Of a DNA stretch of 64,000 nt, positions 47,464-57,500 are shown one piece after another. The position numbers and the translations under genes are program-made. The stretch lies in assembly GCA_003255025.1 (NCBI GenBank), contig QANY01007889.1, forward strand, positions 1,006,203 through 1,070,202, given 5' to 3'. The stretch's first letter is position 1, and each line of letters begins with the position of its first letter. The notes under the pieces were generated by a model. The model ran no database searches. It was not told where the DNA came from and saw nothing but the letters and a program-made list of their open reading frames with translations. The stretch is from Datisca glomerata. Its lineage: Eukaryota > Streptophyta > Magnoliopsida > Cucurbitales > Datiscaceae.

Positions 47464-48360
47464 ATGAGTAACAGAGATCGTGGTTGCGGTCGAGGCCGAG
47501 GCAGAGCCAATTTTACCAGTAATTTTAACAGTAAACAAGATGGTATTTCTTGGCCATCAGAATTCCCCATTCTCAACAGAACACAAGAGGCTTCTTCTAG
47601 CAAAACTGCTAAGGATGTCCTCCTCATTCCAGAACAGTATATTATCAACAGATGAAAAATGGATGGCTGATCCATGAGAAATTAAGAAGTGATAGCTGTC
47701 AACTCAACAATTCCCCCTTCATTTCGACCAATATGGATATATCTATGAGGCAATCATCATAGAAACAACAACTATGGAGATTAAGCATACGCTCCATGAT
47801 CCCAACAGAAACACTAGCCTCATTACTTTTGGTAAGGCAATTATCTGTAATATCATGCCCATTAGTCAATGAGGCATTCGTCCGCATATAACTCGCAGTC
47901 TACACATCAGTAATAAAGAAATAAAATATATTTATTGGGATTTGATTCCTTTACCTATACGTTTTATTATCAGCATCTTGTCCACAACCATACATGGCTT
48001 ATCAGAATTTGTCCAGAAGTTCTCAACAACAAGCTACCTAGTTGGTTTATTGTCTAGTAGGATAAATTTGGTATTACACTGGACACATTACCCGAACAAG
48101 TTCAAATGTAATTTAAATAATGGCAAGCAACATACTCTCTCTTAACAGGAAATAAAGACATTTTAATGTCCAAATCAGTAACCTATTTCATTATTCGTTT
48201 CAACATCCCATGGATTTGGAAATGGGATTTGCATATGATTACCAGAATAAAATCCCAAGGCTAAAAAGAGTTTTTTACACTAAATGGTGGGACAAAGGGA
48301 TAAACCCTCATTTACCAGAATTAATTACGGCTACAAAACCCATGCCAAGCCTGTTTTGAT
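47464..48360 (+). pseudogene. second viral ORF, function unknown
   Basis: It starts at an ATG 8 nt after the RNase H stop. The N-terminus is Arg/Gly-rich (RDRGCGRGRGRANF), a feature of nucleic-acid-binding tails. The reading frame stops at 47653; degraded coding sequence can be followed to about 48360 through a LVYCLVG-type block (48040), YFIIRFNIPWIWKWD near 48185-48230 and KGINPHLPELI near 48295. I recognise it as the ORF that follows RNase H in this virus group, but do not know its function. Confidence 0.6.
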
Positions 48361-48391
48361 GCTATCCCAAAAGCTCTACCAACCCCCAACT

Positions 48392-48407
48392 TGCTATCAG
48401 AGCCATG
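48392..48407 (+). other. viral tRNA-Met primer binding site
   Basis: TGCTATCAGAGCCATG matches the initiator tRNA-Met complement TGGTATCAGAGCCATG at 15 of 16 positions. It lies between the second ORF and the movement protein, where a caulimovirid genome has its origin of minus-strand synthesis. It sets position 1 of the permuted viral genome. Confidence 0.8.
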
Positions 48408-48472
48408 AATAGTTTTGGTCACAGTAGTGTTTGTAATTCTTTTAAATTATACATACATGGTCGTCATACAAG

Positions 48473-49042
48473 ATGTCTGAAATCAGTTTTAATTTTGTCA
48501 CTACAGTAGCAAATACAGTAGTTTCATCTTCTAAAATAACTGAACTCACAGCTTATCATGATGTTAAAAAGGCTTTGGATAAATGGACTATACCCAAAGT
48601 TAAACCAGAAATAATTTATAAAATTGGAACTTTTGATTTTACAAGTAGAAAAATAATCAAAACATTTGAGCATGCAATTCTTTTACAGAATAATGATGAT
48701 ATCATTTATTTATTGAATATTCATGATTTGTATCCTTTTATACAAAAATATAAATACCTGTATATAGGACTTGTCCATATAGCTGTAAAGTATTTGACTT
48801 TACTTGATCAAAACACCAGTATTCAGTGTACTCTTAGAGACGGTCGTTACCTCAACTAGAAAACATCCCTTATGGGTGCCATTGGAACCAACCTTTCACA
48901 TGGACCAGTATATTTTAATATCTATCCGAATCTAAGTATTGCCCTCTCTGACAGTAATTTATCTAAGGTCTTAGAACGTAGAGTTATCTCTCATGGTTAT
49001 GAGTATTTACCAGGATCTTCTCCTTTTGCTATATTATTCTGA
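48473..49042 (+). pseudogene. pararetroviral movement protein (30K type)
   Basis: The ORF at 48473-48859 (128 codons) begins MSEISFNFVTTVANTVVSSS and has the central YLYIGLVHIAVKYLT and IQCTLRDGRYL blocks of 30K movement proteins, which open plasmodesmata for cell-to-cell spread. A TAG at 48857-48859 interrupts it. Homology continues to about 49042 (SNLSKVLERRVISHGYEYLP). The start is chosen because it is the first Met after the primer site. The opposed copy carries the same region at 52636-53115. Confidence 0.8.
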
Positions 49043-49059
49043 ATTCATCTTAAGGTTTT

Positions 49060-49762
49060 ATCCACCTTAAATCCTTACACCAGAATATAAAGTGAACAAG
49101 GACACATAGTCATTATCGATACTGACCTTTTCAGTAGTCAAGTAGCTATTCCTAGGATGATACCTTGTGAAAAAATTACTTTTCCTGAGAAATGGAAAAT
49201 CTCTAATGTTGTACCCATCAGACCTATCGTTAGGCAATCCATAGACAATGTTATCCAAACTCAAGGAGGTAACATATACCTTAGATTTCAAAAACCATTA
49301 ACTAGAAACCTATCTACTATCAGCAATAGAAGCACTCCACCCTATAGGGCAGATATACCAGAATCCTCTAGACAGTCCACTTCAAAATCAGTAGGATATA
49401 TTTATCAAGAGAGGACTTCTAACGAATAAGAAATTCCTATAATAATAATACTCCTGAAAATTATACAAAAGGAATACGTACTTTTGAAAACCAGATACCT
49501 CATGGTATTTATGAAACCAACACACTTATCAAAAGGCCTAATAGCCGAAACGCCAGTGATATGCAATTTAATGTTTAATGGATCATACACCTTATAGTGA
49601 TTTGCATAAACAGTTAAACCAAGATTTTGTGCAAGATAAATATCAGGACTTTAGAAGATGGTATTTTAAGTCTCATACTCCTTAATAGTTAGAAACCTTA
49701 AAAAACCAGTATTATTAACATTTACATACTAATTAATCTATTTAATTTTTCACTAATTAATC
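49060..49762 (+). pseudogene. viral linker and start of capsid region
   Basis: After the movement protein a Ser/Pro/Arg-rich linker follows (49157-49429, with IPRMIPCEKITFPEKW and LSTISNRSTPPYRADIPES), then frameshifted sequence to about 49590 and a short block (HKQLNQDFVQDKYQDFRRWY) leading into the capsid region. Homology with the opposed copy ends at about 49762. Confidence 0.75.
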
Positions 49763-49786
49763 AAGATTTTGTGCAAGATAATTGTT

Positions 49787-50264
49787 GTTTCATATTATTA
49801 AGATCTTGAAAATAATCTGATTAGCAATTTGTAACTGTTTGATCTCAGCTTTTAAAATATTGATTTCCATAACTTCCCTCATACTATTTCTTGTAGGGAG
49901 AATCTCTTCAGTGAGTTGACTCTTATAACAAGATTCTAAGAATTTTAATTTCATTTACGAATCTTTTTATCTGGTCGGCTGCTTCAAGCATAGATCTTTG
50001 GGTATAGGTTAGAACATTAAGGCTTGGTGGACCAAAATTTAGACAATTCATCTCAACAATAGCCTTCCAATAATTAGCTTCGGTTATCATGTTACAGGTT
50101 TTTAGAAGAACAACAAGGTTTGGATTATAACAAGGTTCTGGATTATCAGAGGATGAGTCAGAATAAATCTCGGCTACGTTATTCTCTAAACTAGATTCAG
50201 AAGTACAATCATCATCTGAAAGATAGTTTAAGATCTGTTGTTGGGTCTCCTCATCTAAAGACAT
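49787..50264 (-). pseudogene. acidic tail and coiled coil, minus copy
   Basis: The open stretch 50264-49923 begins MSLDEETQQQILNYLSDDD and continues with an acidic Ser-rich segment and VLTYTQRSMLEAADQIKRF. Frameshifted homology with 45321-45555 continues to 49787, where it stops at the junction with the plus copy. Confidence 0.75.
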
Positions 50265-50294
50265 TTCGTTAAGCTTTTATTTTAATTTAGATTT

Positions 50295-50336
50295 ACATCT
50301 ATTGGCGTAATGTCCAGTTATTCTACATTTATAACA
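50295..50336 (-). other. intact CCHC zinc knuckle, minus copy
   Basis: The minus strand reads CYKCRITGHYANRC, a full CX2CX4HX4C motif. It binds nucleic acid in capsid/gag proteins. The homologous place in the plus copy (near 44955) has lost the His and two Cys. Confidence 0.85.
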
Positions 50337-50344
50337 TTTTATTT

Positions 50345-52100
50345 AGGATTTATCTTTTTTCTGCTAAGGTTTTGGGTAAGGTTTTCTTCTGGTGATTTTC
50401 CTTAGAGGTCTTTCTTGATACTCATGTCTAGGTATTTTTCTAGATTAATAATGTCGGTGAGATTTATGGGGTTTTTGACTTCTGGAGTTGGAAGGGTATT
50501 GGATTTTTGTGTCCTAAGCAAATTGATCACAAAATTCTCCTAACTCTTTTCTATTGGTTAAATTCTGATGTTTCATCAACTATTGTAATTTCATATCATT
50601 GCATAAAGATAAACCTTCTTCAATGATAGCTGCAATGAGATGACCATAAGAGTACTGGTTGTAAGGAATTTTCATTTGGTTATTTTTATCCCTTAGTTTT
50701 TTCCTGACCTTTTCGGCAAAAATGTTTGGAAGTCCATCAATGAACTTGGCCTTCCAATGATCACGGTTAGCGTCAGTTCTTTGCATAACTTTCATTAGAA
50801 AAACATCTTTGTACCATCTAAAATGGGTAAAAGATGGACATCTAAGATTCTGTAAAAGTTCCCTATGTCTATCTGTATACAAAACTCCTGGTCCAACAAA
50901 ATGGTGTATAATGGCTTGTACTAATGCATAACAAGCATATTCTGTTTTGGTTTCAGTCCTGGTAAGAGGATTTATTTCAATCTTAATGGAATTAAGAATT
51001 TCGTTTCTTTAAGTTTCAGTAAGGCAGTTATCCCACCATCCTTTAATAATGCCAGTAAATCCGTTGACTAAAAATCTACAAAATTGGTGATCACAAACTG
51101 AAGCATACATTATCATTTGATGCGTGGTTTCAAAAATTTGATATTCTATTTTTTCATTTACATTCCATTCATAGATGGTCTTTCCATGGTAGCATTTCTG
51201 AGTGTGAAGAAAATTTTCTTCATAAAAAATATCCTGAGGAGTAGGTCTAGGATAATAATATCTACTAGGTCCGGTTAAGGCCATACAGGTCGTAGGTTTC
51301 TTAAAATAAGAAAGTTTATTGATGGTTTCATCAAAGTTTTTTTGAATATCTAAAATTTGAGAAAGAAAGTATTCTTCGGTTTCCTCTTCAATAGGATATG
51401 ATGAATTATCCTGATTCATCATATTAATTTGTTTTGATGACTCTGGTTGACTGATATTTAAATATCTTATTTTGTCAATCAAAGTAGTCATAAATTCTTC
51501 ATCCTTTTTACTGGATCTCATTTTGAAGTTAGTAACTTCAAGAGGTGGTTGGAGATCTACTGGTGAAGGTTTAGGTATAACCTGACATTTATCATGTATC
51601 TCCCCAATCTGGTCTGCTATTCTGGTTAACTGATTTCCTACAGTCTGAAGGAATATATTAGTATAGTTATTATGTGTAAAAGGTCTTTAACTTTGACAGA
51701 TTCTTGTTGAAAGGGTTTTTCAGGTACTTCAACGTAAGGGTTGATAACTAACAGTTTAAGATTATCATTTCCTGGAGCAAGCTCTAAGGATAATGGTGGA
51801 TGATGAATAGATTGATAAGTCCTACAACTAGTGGTTATCCAGCTTCTTTGGATGCCAGATAATACATCTAATTGTTGTTCATCATGAAGTTCCAATTTAG
51901 AAGTAAAATCATAATACCAATCAGGGAAAGATCTAATATATTGATTAATGTGTAAACGATAATAATACTGGTTTTTTAAGGTTTCTAACTGTTTAAGAGT
52001 ATGTGATTTAAAATATCATATTCTAAAGTCCTGATATTTATCTTGTATAAAATCCTGGTTTAATTGTTTACGCAAATCACTATGAGTTGTAAAATCCATT
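50345..52100 (-). pseudogene. viral capsid region, minus copy
   Basis: Three open pieces are in order: 51895-51638 (MELHDEQQLDVLSGIQRSWI and SLELAPGNDNLKLLV), 51521-51009 (170 codons; EEETEEYFLSQILDIQKNFD, ALTGPSRYYYPRPTPQD, HQFCRFLVNGFTGIIKGWWD) and 50882-50580 (LRCPSFTHFRWYKDVFLMKV, KAKFIDGLPNIFAEKVRKKL). This is the virion protein region of the polyprotein. It supplies the N-terminal part lacking in the plus copy. Stops near 51635, 51005 and 50520 interrupt it. Confidence 0.8.
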
Positions 52101-52104
52101 AAAC

Positions 52105-52635
52105 ATTAAATTGCATATCACTGGCGGTTGGCCTATTAGGCATTCTGATAGGTGTGTTGGTTTCATAAACACCATGAGGTATCTGGTTTTCAGAAATATG
52201 TATTCCTTTTATATAATTTTTAGGAGTATTATTATTATAGGAATTTTCTGATTCGCTGGAAGTATTCTCTTGATAAACGGATCCTACTGGCTCTAAAGTG
52301 GGTTGTCTAGAGGATTCTGGTATATCTACCCTATAGGGAGGAATGCCTCTATTGCTGATACTAGATAGGCTTCTAGTTAACGATTTTTGAAATCTGAGGT
52401 ATACGTTACCTCTTTGAGTTTGGATAACATCGTCTATGGATTGCCTAACGATAGGTTTGATGGGTACATCATTAAAGATTTACCATTTCTCAGAAAAAGT
52501 AATTTCTTCCCATGGTATCATCCTAGGGATAACTACTTGGCTACTGAAAAGGTTAGTATCGATAAGGACTGTGTGTCCCTGTTCACTTTGTTTTCTGGTG
52601 TAAGAATTTAAGGTGGATAAAACCTTAAGATGAAT
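52105..52635 (-). pseudogene. viral linker, minus copy
   Basis: Counterpart of 49060-49590, Ser/Pro-rich, with IPRMIPWEEITFSEKW near 52515 and PPYRVDIPESSRQP near 52325. An opposite-strand ORF at 52387-52611 is a shadow of it. Confidence 0.7.
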
Positions 52636-53130
52636 TCAGAATAACATAGCAAAAGGAGAAGATCCTGGTAAATACTCATAACCACGAGAGATAACTCTAA
52701 GTTCTAAAACCTTAGATAAATTACTGTCAAAGAGGGCAATACACAGATTCAGATAGACATTAAAATATACTCGCTCATGTGAAAGGCTGGTTTCAATGGC
52801 TCCCCATAAGGGATGCTTTCCAGCTGAGGCAACGGGCGTATCTAAGAGTACACTAAATACTGCTTTTTGACCAAGTAAAGTCAAATGCTTTAAAGCTATC
52901 TGGACAAGTCCTATATGTAGGTATTTATATTTTTACATAAAAGAATATAAATCATGAATATTTAGTAATTAAATGATATCATCATTATTCTGTAAAGGAA
53001 TTGCATGCTTAAATGTTTTGATTAGTTTTATACTAGTAAAATCGACAATTTAAATTTAATAAATTGTTTCTGGTTTAACTTTGGGTATAGTTCATTTATT
53101 CAAAATCTCTTTTAACATCCTAATAAGCTA
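52636..53130 (-). pseudogene. movement protein fragment, minus copy
   Basis: Homology with 48550-49042. The part 52884-52636 is open and contains HPLWGAIETSLSHERVYFNV and SNLSKVLELRVISRGYEYLP. The upstream half (53115-52890) has stops and small deletions. The start codon region is missing. Confidence 0.78.
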
Positions 53131-53354
53131 TTTGTTTGGTTGTTTCAGAAATTGAAACGACTATATATATATATATATATTTTAGAAAATGATTTTAATC
53201 GGTTCAAACCAATTATATGTTTATTGTAAAATATAATCGAATTGAAAATTTAATTATTTAAAAAAATCGAACCGATTACAATTATCGTAGTAAAAGTACC
53301 GACTGAACTAATTCGGTTTAATTCGGTCGACTCTTAAAAATTCTGCACACCCCA
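53115..53354. mobile_element. hAT-like MITE remnant, right end only
   Basis: The block carries CGGTT/AACCG motifs in both orientations (TCGAACCGATTA, AATTCGGTTTAATTCGGTCG) and ends TGCACACCCCA (53344-53354), a typical hAT-type terminus. The left terminus is not recognisable and the viral sequence ends close to it. It includes a (TA)n run at 53162-53180. Confidence 0.55.
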
Positions 53355-54350
53355 AAGCTAGCAAATTCATGAGGGGAGCAAATAGCGTTGCACTTTAGGT
53401 TTGTCACTTTTTCCTTGACTAAAGTTTGTCACTTTAGGCTTCCTTGAAATGTTTTTTAATTAGACAATATTCATTTGCATATTATAAACAAGAGTAACAT
53501 AGTTTTTTTTTTACTTCACTAGGTTTTTTCCTGCAGAGTTACCTAGTAAGGGTTTAACAATACTGTTTGTTAAAAAACAAGACATATTTTGTATGTAATG
53601 GACATCCAATGAGGTCATATAAATAATATAATTATATGGATCAACTTCCAATTCCATACATAATGTCCTATGCCTTTATTCTTGTCACCCCTCTATCATG
53701 TCTATCTTAATTCCTTCGTAAATTATATTATGCCTATAATAGATATTATGCATTCACATTCCTTATTATTTGTAAGCTTATCAATAGAGATTGTCGTGAA
53801 ACAACATAAAGTAATAATCTCTCTTATCTCTCTCTTTGTCCTTTCTAAGCATTGTTTTGCGTCTTTCTTGACACAAAAAAATCAAAGGAAATTTGTCTCA
53901 AATAAAAATAAGAGTAAAGTAAGAGGTATTAGAGAAAATTAAAATGAAATTATTTTATTAGTATAATAATAAAAGTAAAATTTTTCATATTCAAGGACTT
54001 CAAAATAAAGACTTAATTTTTTTCCCTTTATGTTCAAACTTTTTGTCAAAGTTAAAAATTATATTAGGATTAGCTATTGTGCCAATTTTTATTTATCCCA
54101 TTCAAAAAATACCTGGTGTGGTGTGGGTGCTGGGTTAATTATTGAGCCAACTTATTTTGTCCCGTTTTAATTATCAAGGCAGCTTAATTATTGTGCTAAC
54201 CTATATTCTCATGTCTTGTTTTTCTAAGTGTAAACATCGAACTTTTAATTTGAATTTGACTCCTTAAATTTCACTATTCACAATTTTCTTCTTCCGAAAC
54301 AACAATTCGCAGTTCTCAAACTGAAGATCTAATTGGGTCTGAAATGTAAG
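53355..54350. other. upstream region of RRP44A, no gene seen
   Basis: AT-rich sequence with no supported coding region. The open stretch at 53670-53942 has no recognisable domain. Confidence 0.5.
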
Positions 54351-54360
54351 ATATAAAAGG
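54351..54360 (+). promoter_or_regulatory. possible TATA box of RRP44A
   Basis: ATATAAAAGG lies 160 bp upstream of the start codon. Position and sequence fit a plant TATA box, but no transcription start can be read from the sequence. Confidence 0.35.
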
Positions 54361-54519
54361 GTTAGAATTTAAAAAACTCCATTTATTGGGTGACTTTATA
54401 ATAAAAGGCAAAGAGGTGTTGCCCGGTGGCCAGTGGGTACTCTTTAATCGAACCCAACGGCTGTACAGAAGCAGAACACGAGCAAAAGAGAAGGGATCCG
54501 TGCTGAAGTGGTGGTAAAG

Positions 54520-57500
54520 ATGTTGCACAGCAAGTCATTCGTCAAGAAAACCAGGTCTGGCAAAGTAATGAAGGTCTGTATATCGGAAGTCCTAGCGCTA
54601 GATTCAGCCCGTCTTTCCTCGTTATATTTTTCTGATTATTTTAGTTTTCGTTTTGGTTTCTGTTCTTCGCTGCAGCAAGTGAGAGAACACTATCTCAGAG
54701 ACGACATATATTGCGGAGTTTCAATTTGCAAAGTTTGTGATTCTTCCGTTGCTCGATTGAGTGCTTCTTCTTCTTCTTCTCCCATTCTCATTCTCGACAC
54801 AAATGTCGTTCTCAATCAGGTTTGCTTTTTAACTTCTAAGTAACTTTCAGCTTCTTTTCTTGAGCTATTAAGACATGTATGAATTGTGTTACTTTACAGA
54901 TTGATTTACTTGAGAATCCTGCTATTGATGACGTGGTTCTACTCTCCGTGGTACTGGACGAGGTGAAGAATAATAATTTGTCTGTCTATAATAGAGTTAG
55001 AGCTCTCTGCAGCAATTCTCTGAGGAAATTTGTCGTCTTCTCCAATGAACACCACAAGTAGGTTTCTTGTAATCTTATGCTGGAGTTACAGTGTACGCTA
55101 TTGATTTTTCCCTTTTTGGGGAGACTTGAGCTTGCTCTTTTGAGTGTGATTGCAAATCTCCTATGCAAAACTTACACGGGTAGCTAATTTTTCTGCGTTT
55201 CTTTATGTTTGATAAATGAAAAGGGTATACTTTTGTCCTGCCTCTGCAGAGCAGTAGTCGAACTGAAGTGATCATTCACCGCATTCTGTAATTGCCACGT
55301 TGTCATCTGCAGAGCAACGGATACTCATATATTAGAGCAGTACTATGATCTAATCATCTTAATTGATCGTATATCTCACATTACGAGTTGTCCTACTGAG
55401 GATGACATTCCTGTAATTCTTCCTGGGATGTTGAATTTGTAATGTCAAGCTTGTCGATTTGAGTCAAGCAACATGATTTTCATGGGATATAAGCAGCTTT
55501 TCTTAGGTTTTCATTTCATGAATCTTGAATTCCTAGATGGTCATTATCATTCTTGTAATATGCTACTGGTGTTGTTGTTGTTGTTTTTTTTAATTACCGT
55601 AGCTGACGCCAGTGAAGTTATTATTGTTATTAGGATGCCTACAATCATTAGATTATATGCATTTTTGTTTCTGCAGGGATACATATGTTAAAGATATGGG
55701 GGGAGAAAGTAAAAATGATCGGAACGATAGAGGTTTGCCTTTTAGCAGTCCTTACTTATGTTTATGAATATTAAATCACATGTTTGTAGGTTTGATTTAC
55801 TACATCACCTTGCTTTTCTTAATTACATAATATATATTAATTCGTAATTCAGCAATTCGAGTGGCTACTCAATGGTATCAGAATCATCTTGGTGGTGCTG
55901 CTCGCGTTTTACTCTTAACTAATGACCGAGAAAATAAGAGGAAAGCTATTGAAGAGGGAATTGCTGCAGAGACAAGTACTATCCTATACTTCAAGCATCT
56001 TATTATTTTTGCTTGATATCGATATGCTTATAATCACAGCTGTAATCTTTACTCCATCAATTTTTACACAACTTACTCGTGAAATGTTTGTTTTTTTTAT
56101 AGAACTTACTCGTGAAATATTACCTTGCTTTTAGTTGAGTCATATGTGAAATCATTGGGTCGACCTGATTTACTCGACCTGCTTGTTCATCCTGGAAGTG
56201 AAGACGTGGACATGGAGGAAATTGAAGATTTGAGACCTTCAAAAAGGAAAGGGATTTATACCGAGGTATATTTGCGTCAGTGATTAGCCTTACTTTAATC
56301 TTTTATTGATAAATAATGGACCCAATGAATTTATGGCCCCCCTCCCTTTCAGCACAAGCCCATGTCTGAAATCACTTCTGGTTTGCATTGTGGGATATAT
56401 CATCAAGGAAAACTCCGTGTTAACCGTTACAATCCATTTGAAGCATATGTGGGAAGTGAGAGCATCGGTGATGAAATAATTATTTATGGCCGTACAAACA
56501 TGAACAGAGCTTTTGATGGTGACATAGTAGCAGTGGAACTTCTGCCGCAAGATCAGTGGCATGAGGAGAAATCTCTAACCATTGCCGACGAGGGTATGTT
56601 CATTTTAATGTTTTCTCTTGTAAGGACAGTGAGAAAAATTAGGATGACTTTAATGAAAGAGTTTATACTACGGAACCTCTCACAAAAGAAAACCATTGGA
56701 GGATATAATTATAAATAAAAATTTAGGTGTAAACTACTTATGGTCATTGTGGCTTTAGATATTAATGCGTCAACGGTTAGTAAGTTTTCATAATACTTGG
56801 TTGGTAACTGGATCAAATGACCATAGGAAGCCTTACTTAAAAGGGAAGTGAAATAGTCATTGCACACTACTCTTTCCTTTCAAATTTTGTTTCTCCCCTC
56901 CTCCCCTCCCTCTCTCTAATTTTTAATACACACTTTTGTAGTTGAATTCTCACTATATTTTACTCATTACAGAGGAAGAGGATGAAGGTGATGTTCACCT
57001 TGTTCCTGCAAGTGCTGATGATGCCCCTAGATCTACGAATGTAATACAAGGCTCTGGCGGGGAGGCAAATAATGGTTCTTGTCGCATGTCTGGCCGCGTT
57101 GTTGGTATAATAAAGCGAAATTGGCACTCGTAAGCACAAGTAGTCTAAAATTTTTGTGTCTACGGTTATCGTGCCCATAACATGTCATTTTTTGGAATAA
57201 CTTTAAATTACCTCGTGGAACTTTGGGTTTTATCATTTATCATACACTAGGACTATCTCGCTAGAGTCACATAATTTGATTATTGTTTAAGAGCTCTCAT
57301 TGGTAATACTGGAATCTAACATGTAGTTTGAGTAGTAGATGAATATATTTTTATCTTCTGTCTTCTTTTTTTACGTGCTTTTAGACGAGGAACTTGTCAA
57401 GCACTATATATTTATTTAAGAGTCCAAACCTTCTAGGTTATCATTATTCCATCAGCATTCAAAACGACATAGCAGAATCTGGACTAAAATATTTTGTTAT

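Larger units (their letters stand above)
43990..49762 (+). mobile_element. endogenous pararetrovirus (Caulimoviridae-type), plus copy
   Basis: Order along the plus strand: middle of a capsid/gag-like region, coiled coil, aspartic protease, RT, RNase H, a second ORF, a tRNA primer site, movement protein, linker, start of the capsid region. This is a circularly permuted copy of a genome with the order movement protein, capsid, protease, RT, RNase H, second ORF. A 30K-type movement protein with no LTRs separates it from gypsy elements. A polyprotein plus a second ORF is the layout described for florendoviruses; genus assignment is inference. Stops and shifts are frequent, so it is inactive. The left border is at CCTACTCCTCAGGA (about 43990), homologous to 51246 of the opposed copy. 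Confidence 0.85.
49763..53130 (-). mobile_element. endogenous pararetrovirus, minus copy (partial)
   Basis: Read from 53130 leftward: movement protein (starting internally), linker, complete N-terminal and central capsid region, zinc knuckle, acidic tail and coiled coil upstream of the protease, ending at about 49785. Protease, RT, RNase H and the second ORF are absent. The copy is similar to the plus copy over two segments: the movement protein/linker and the distal capsid/coiled coil. It is fused to the plus copy at 49763-49785. Confidence 0.85.

Noticed and set aside
43990..49762. Ty3/gypsy retrotransposon
   Set aside because: RT and RNase H alone could suggest it, but there is a 30K movement protein, no LTR and no integrase.
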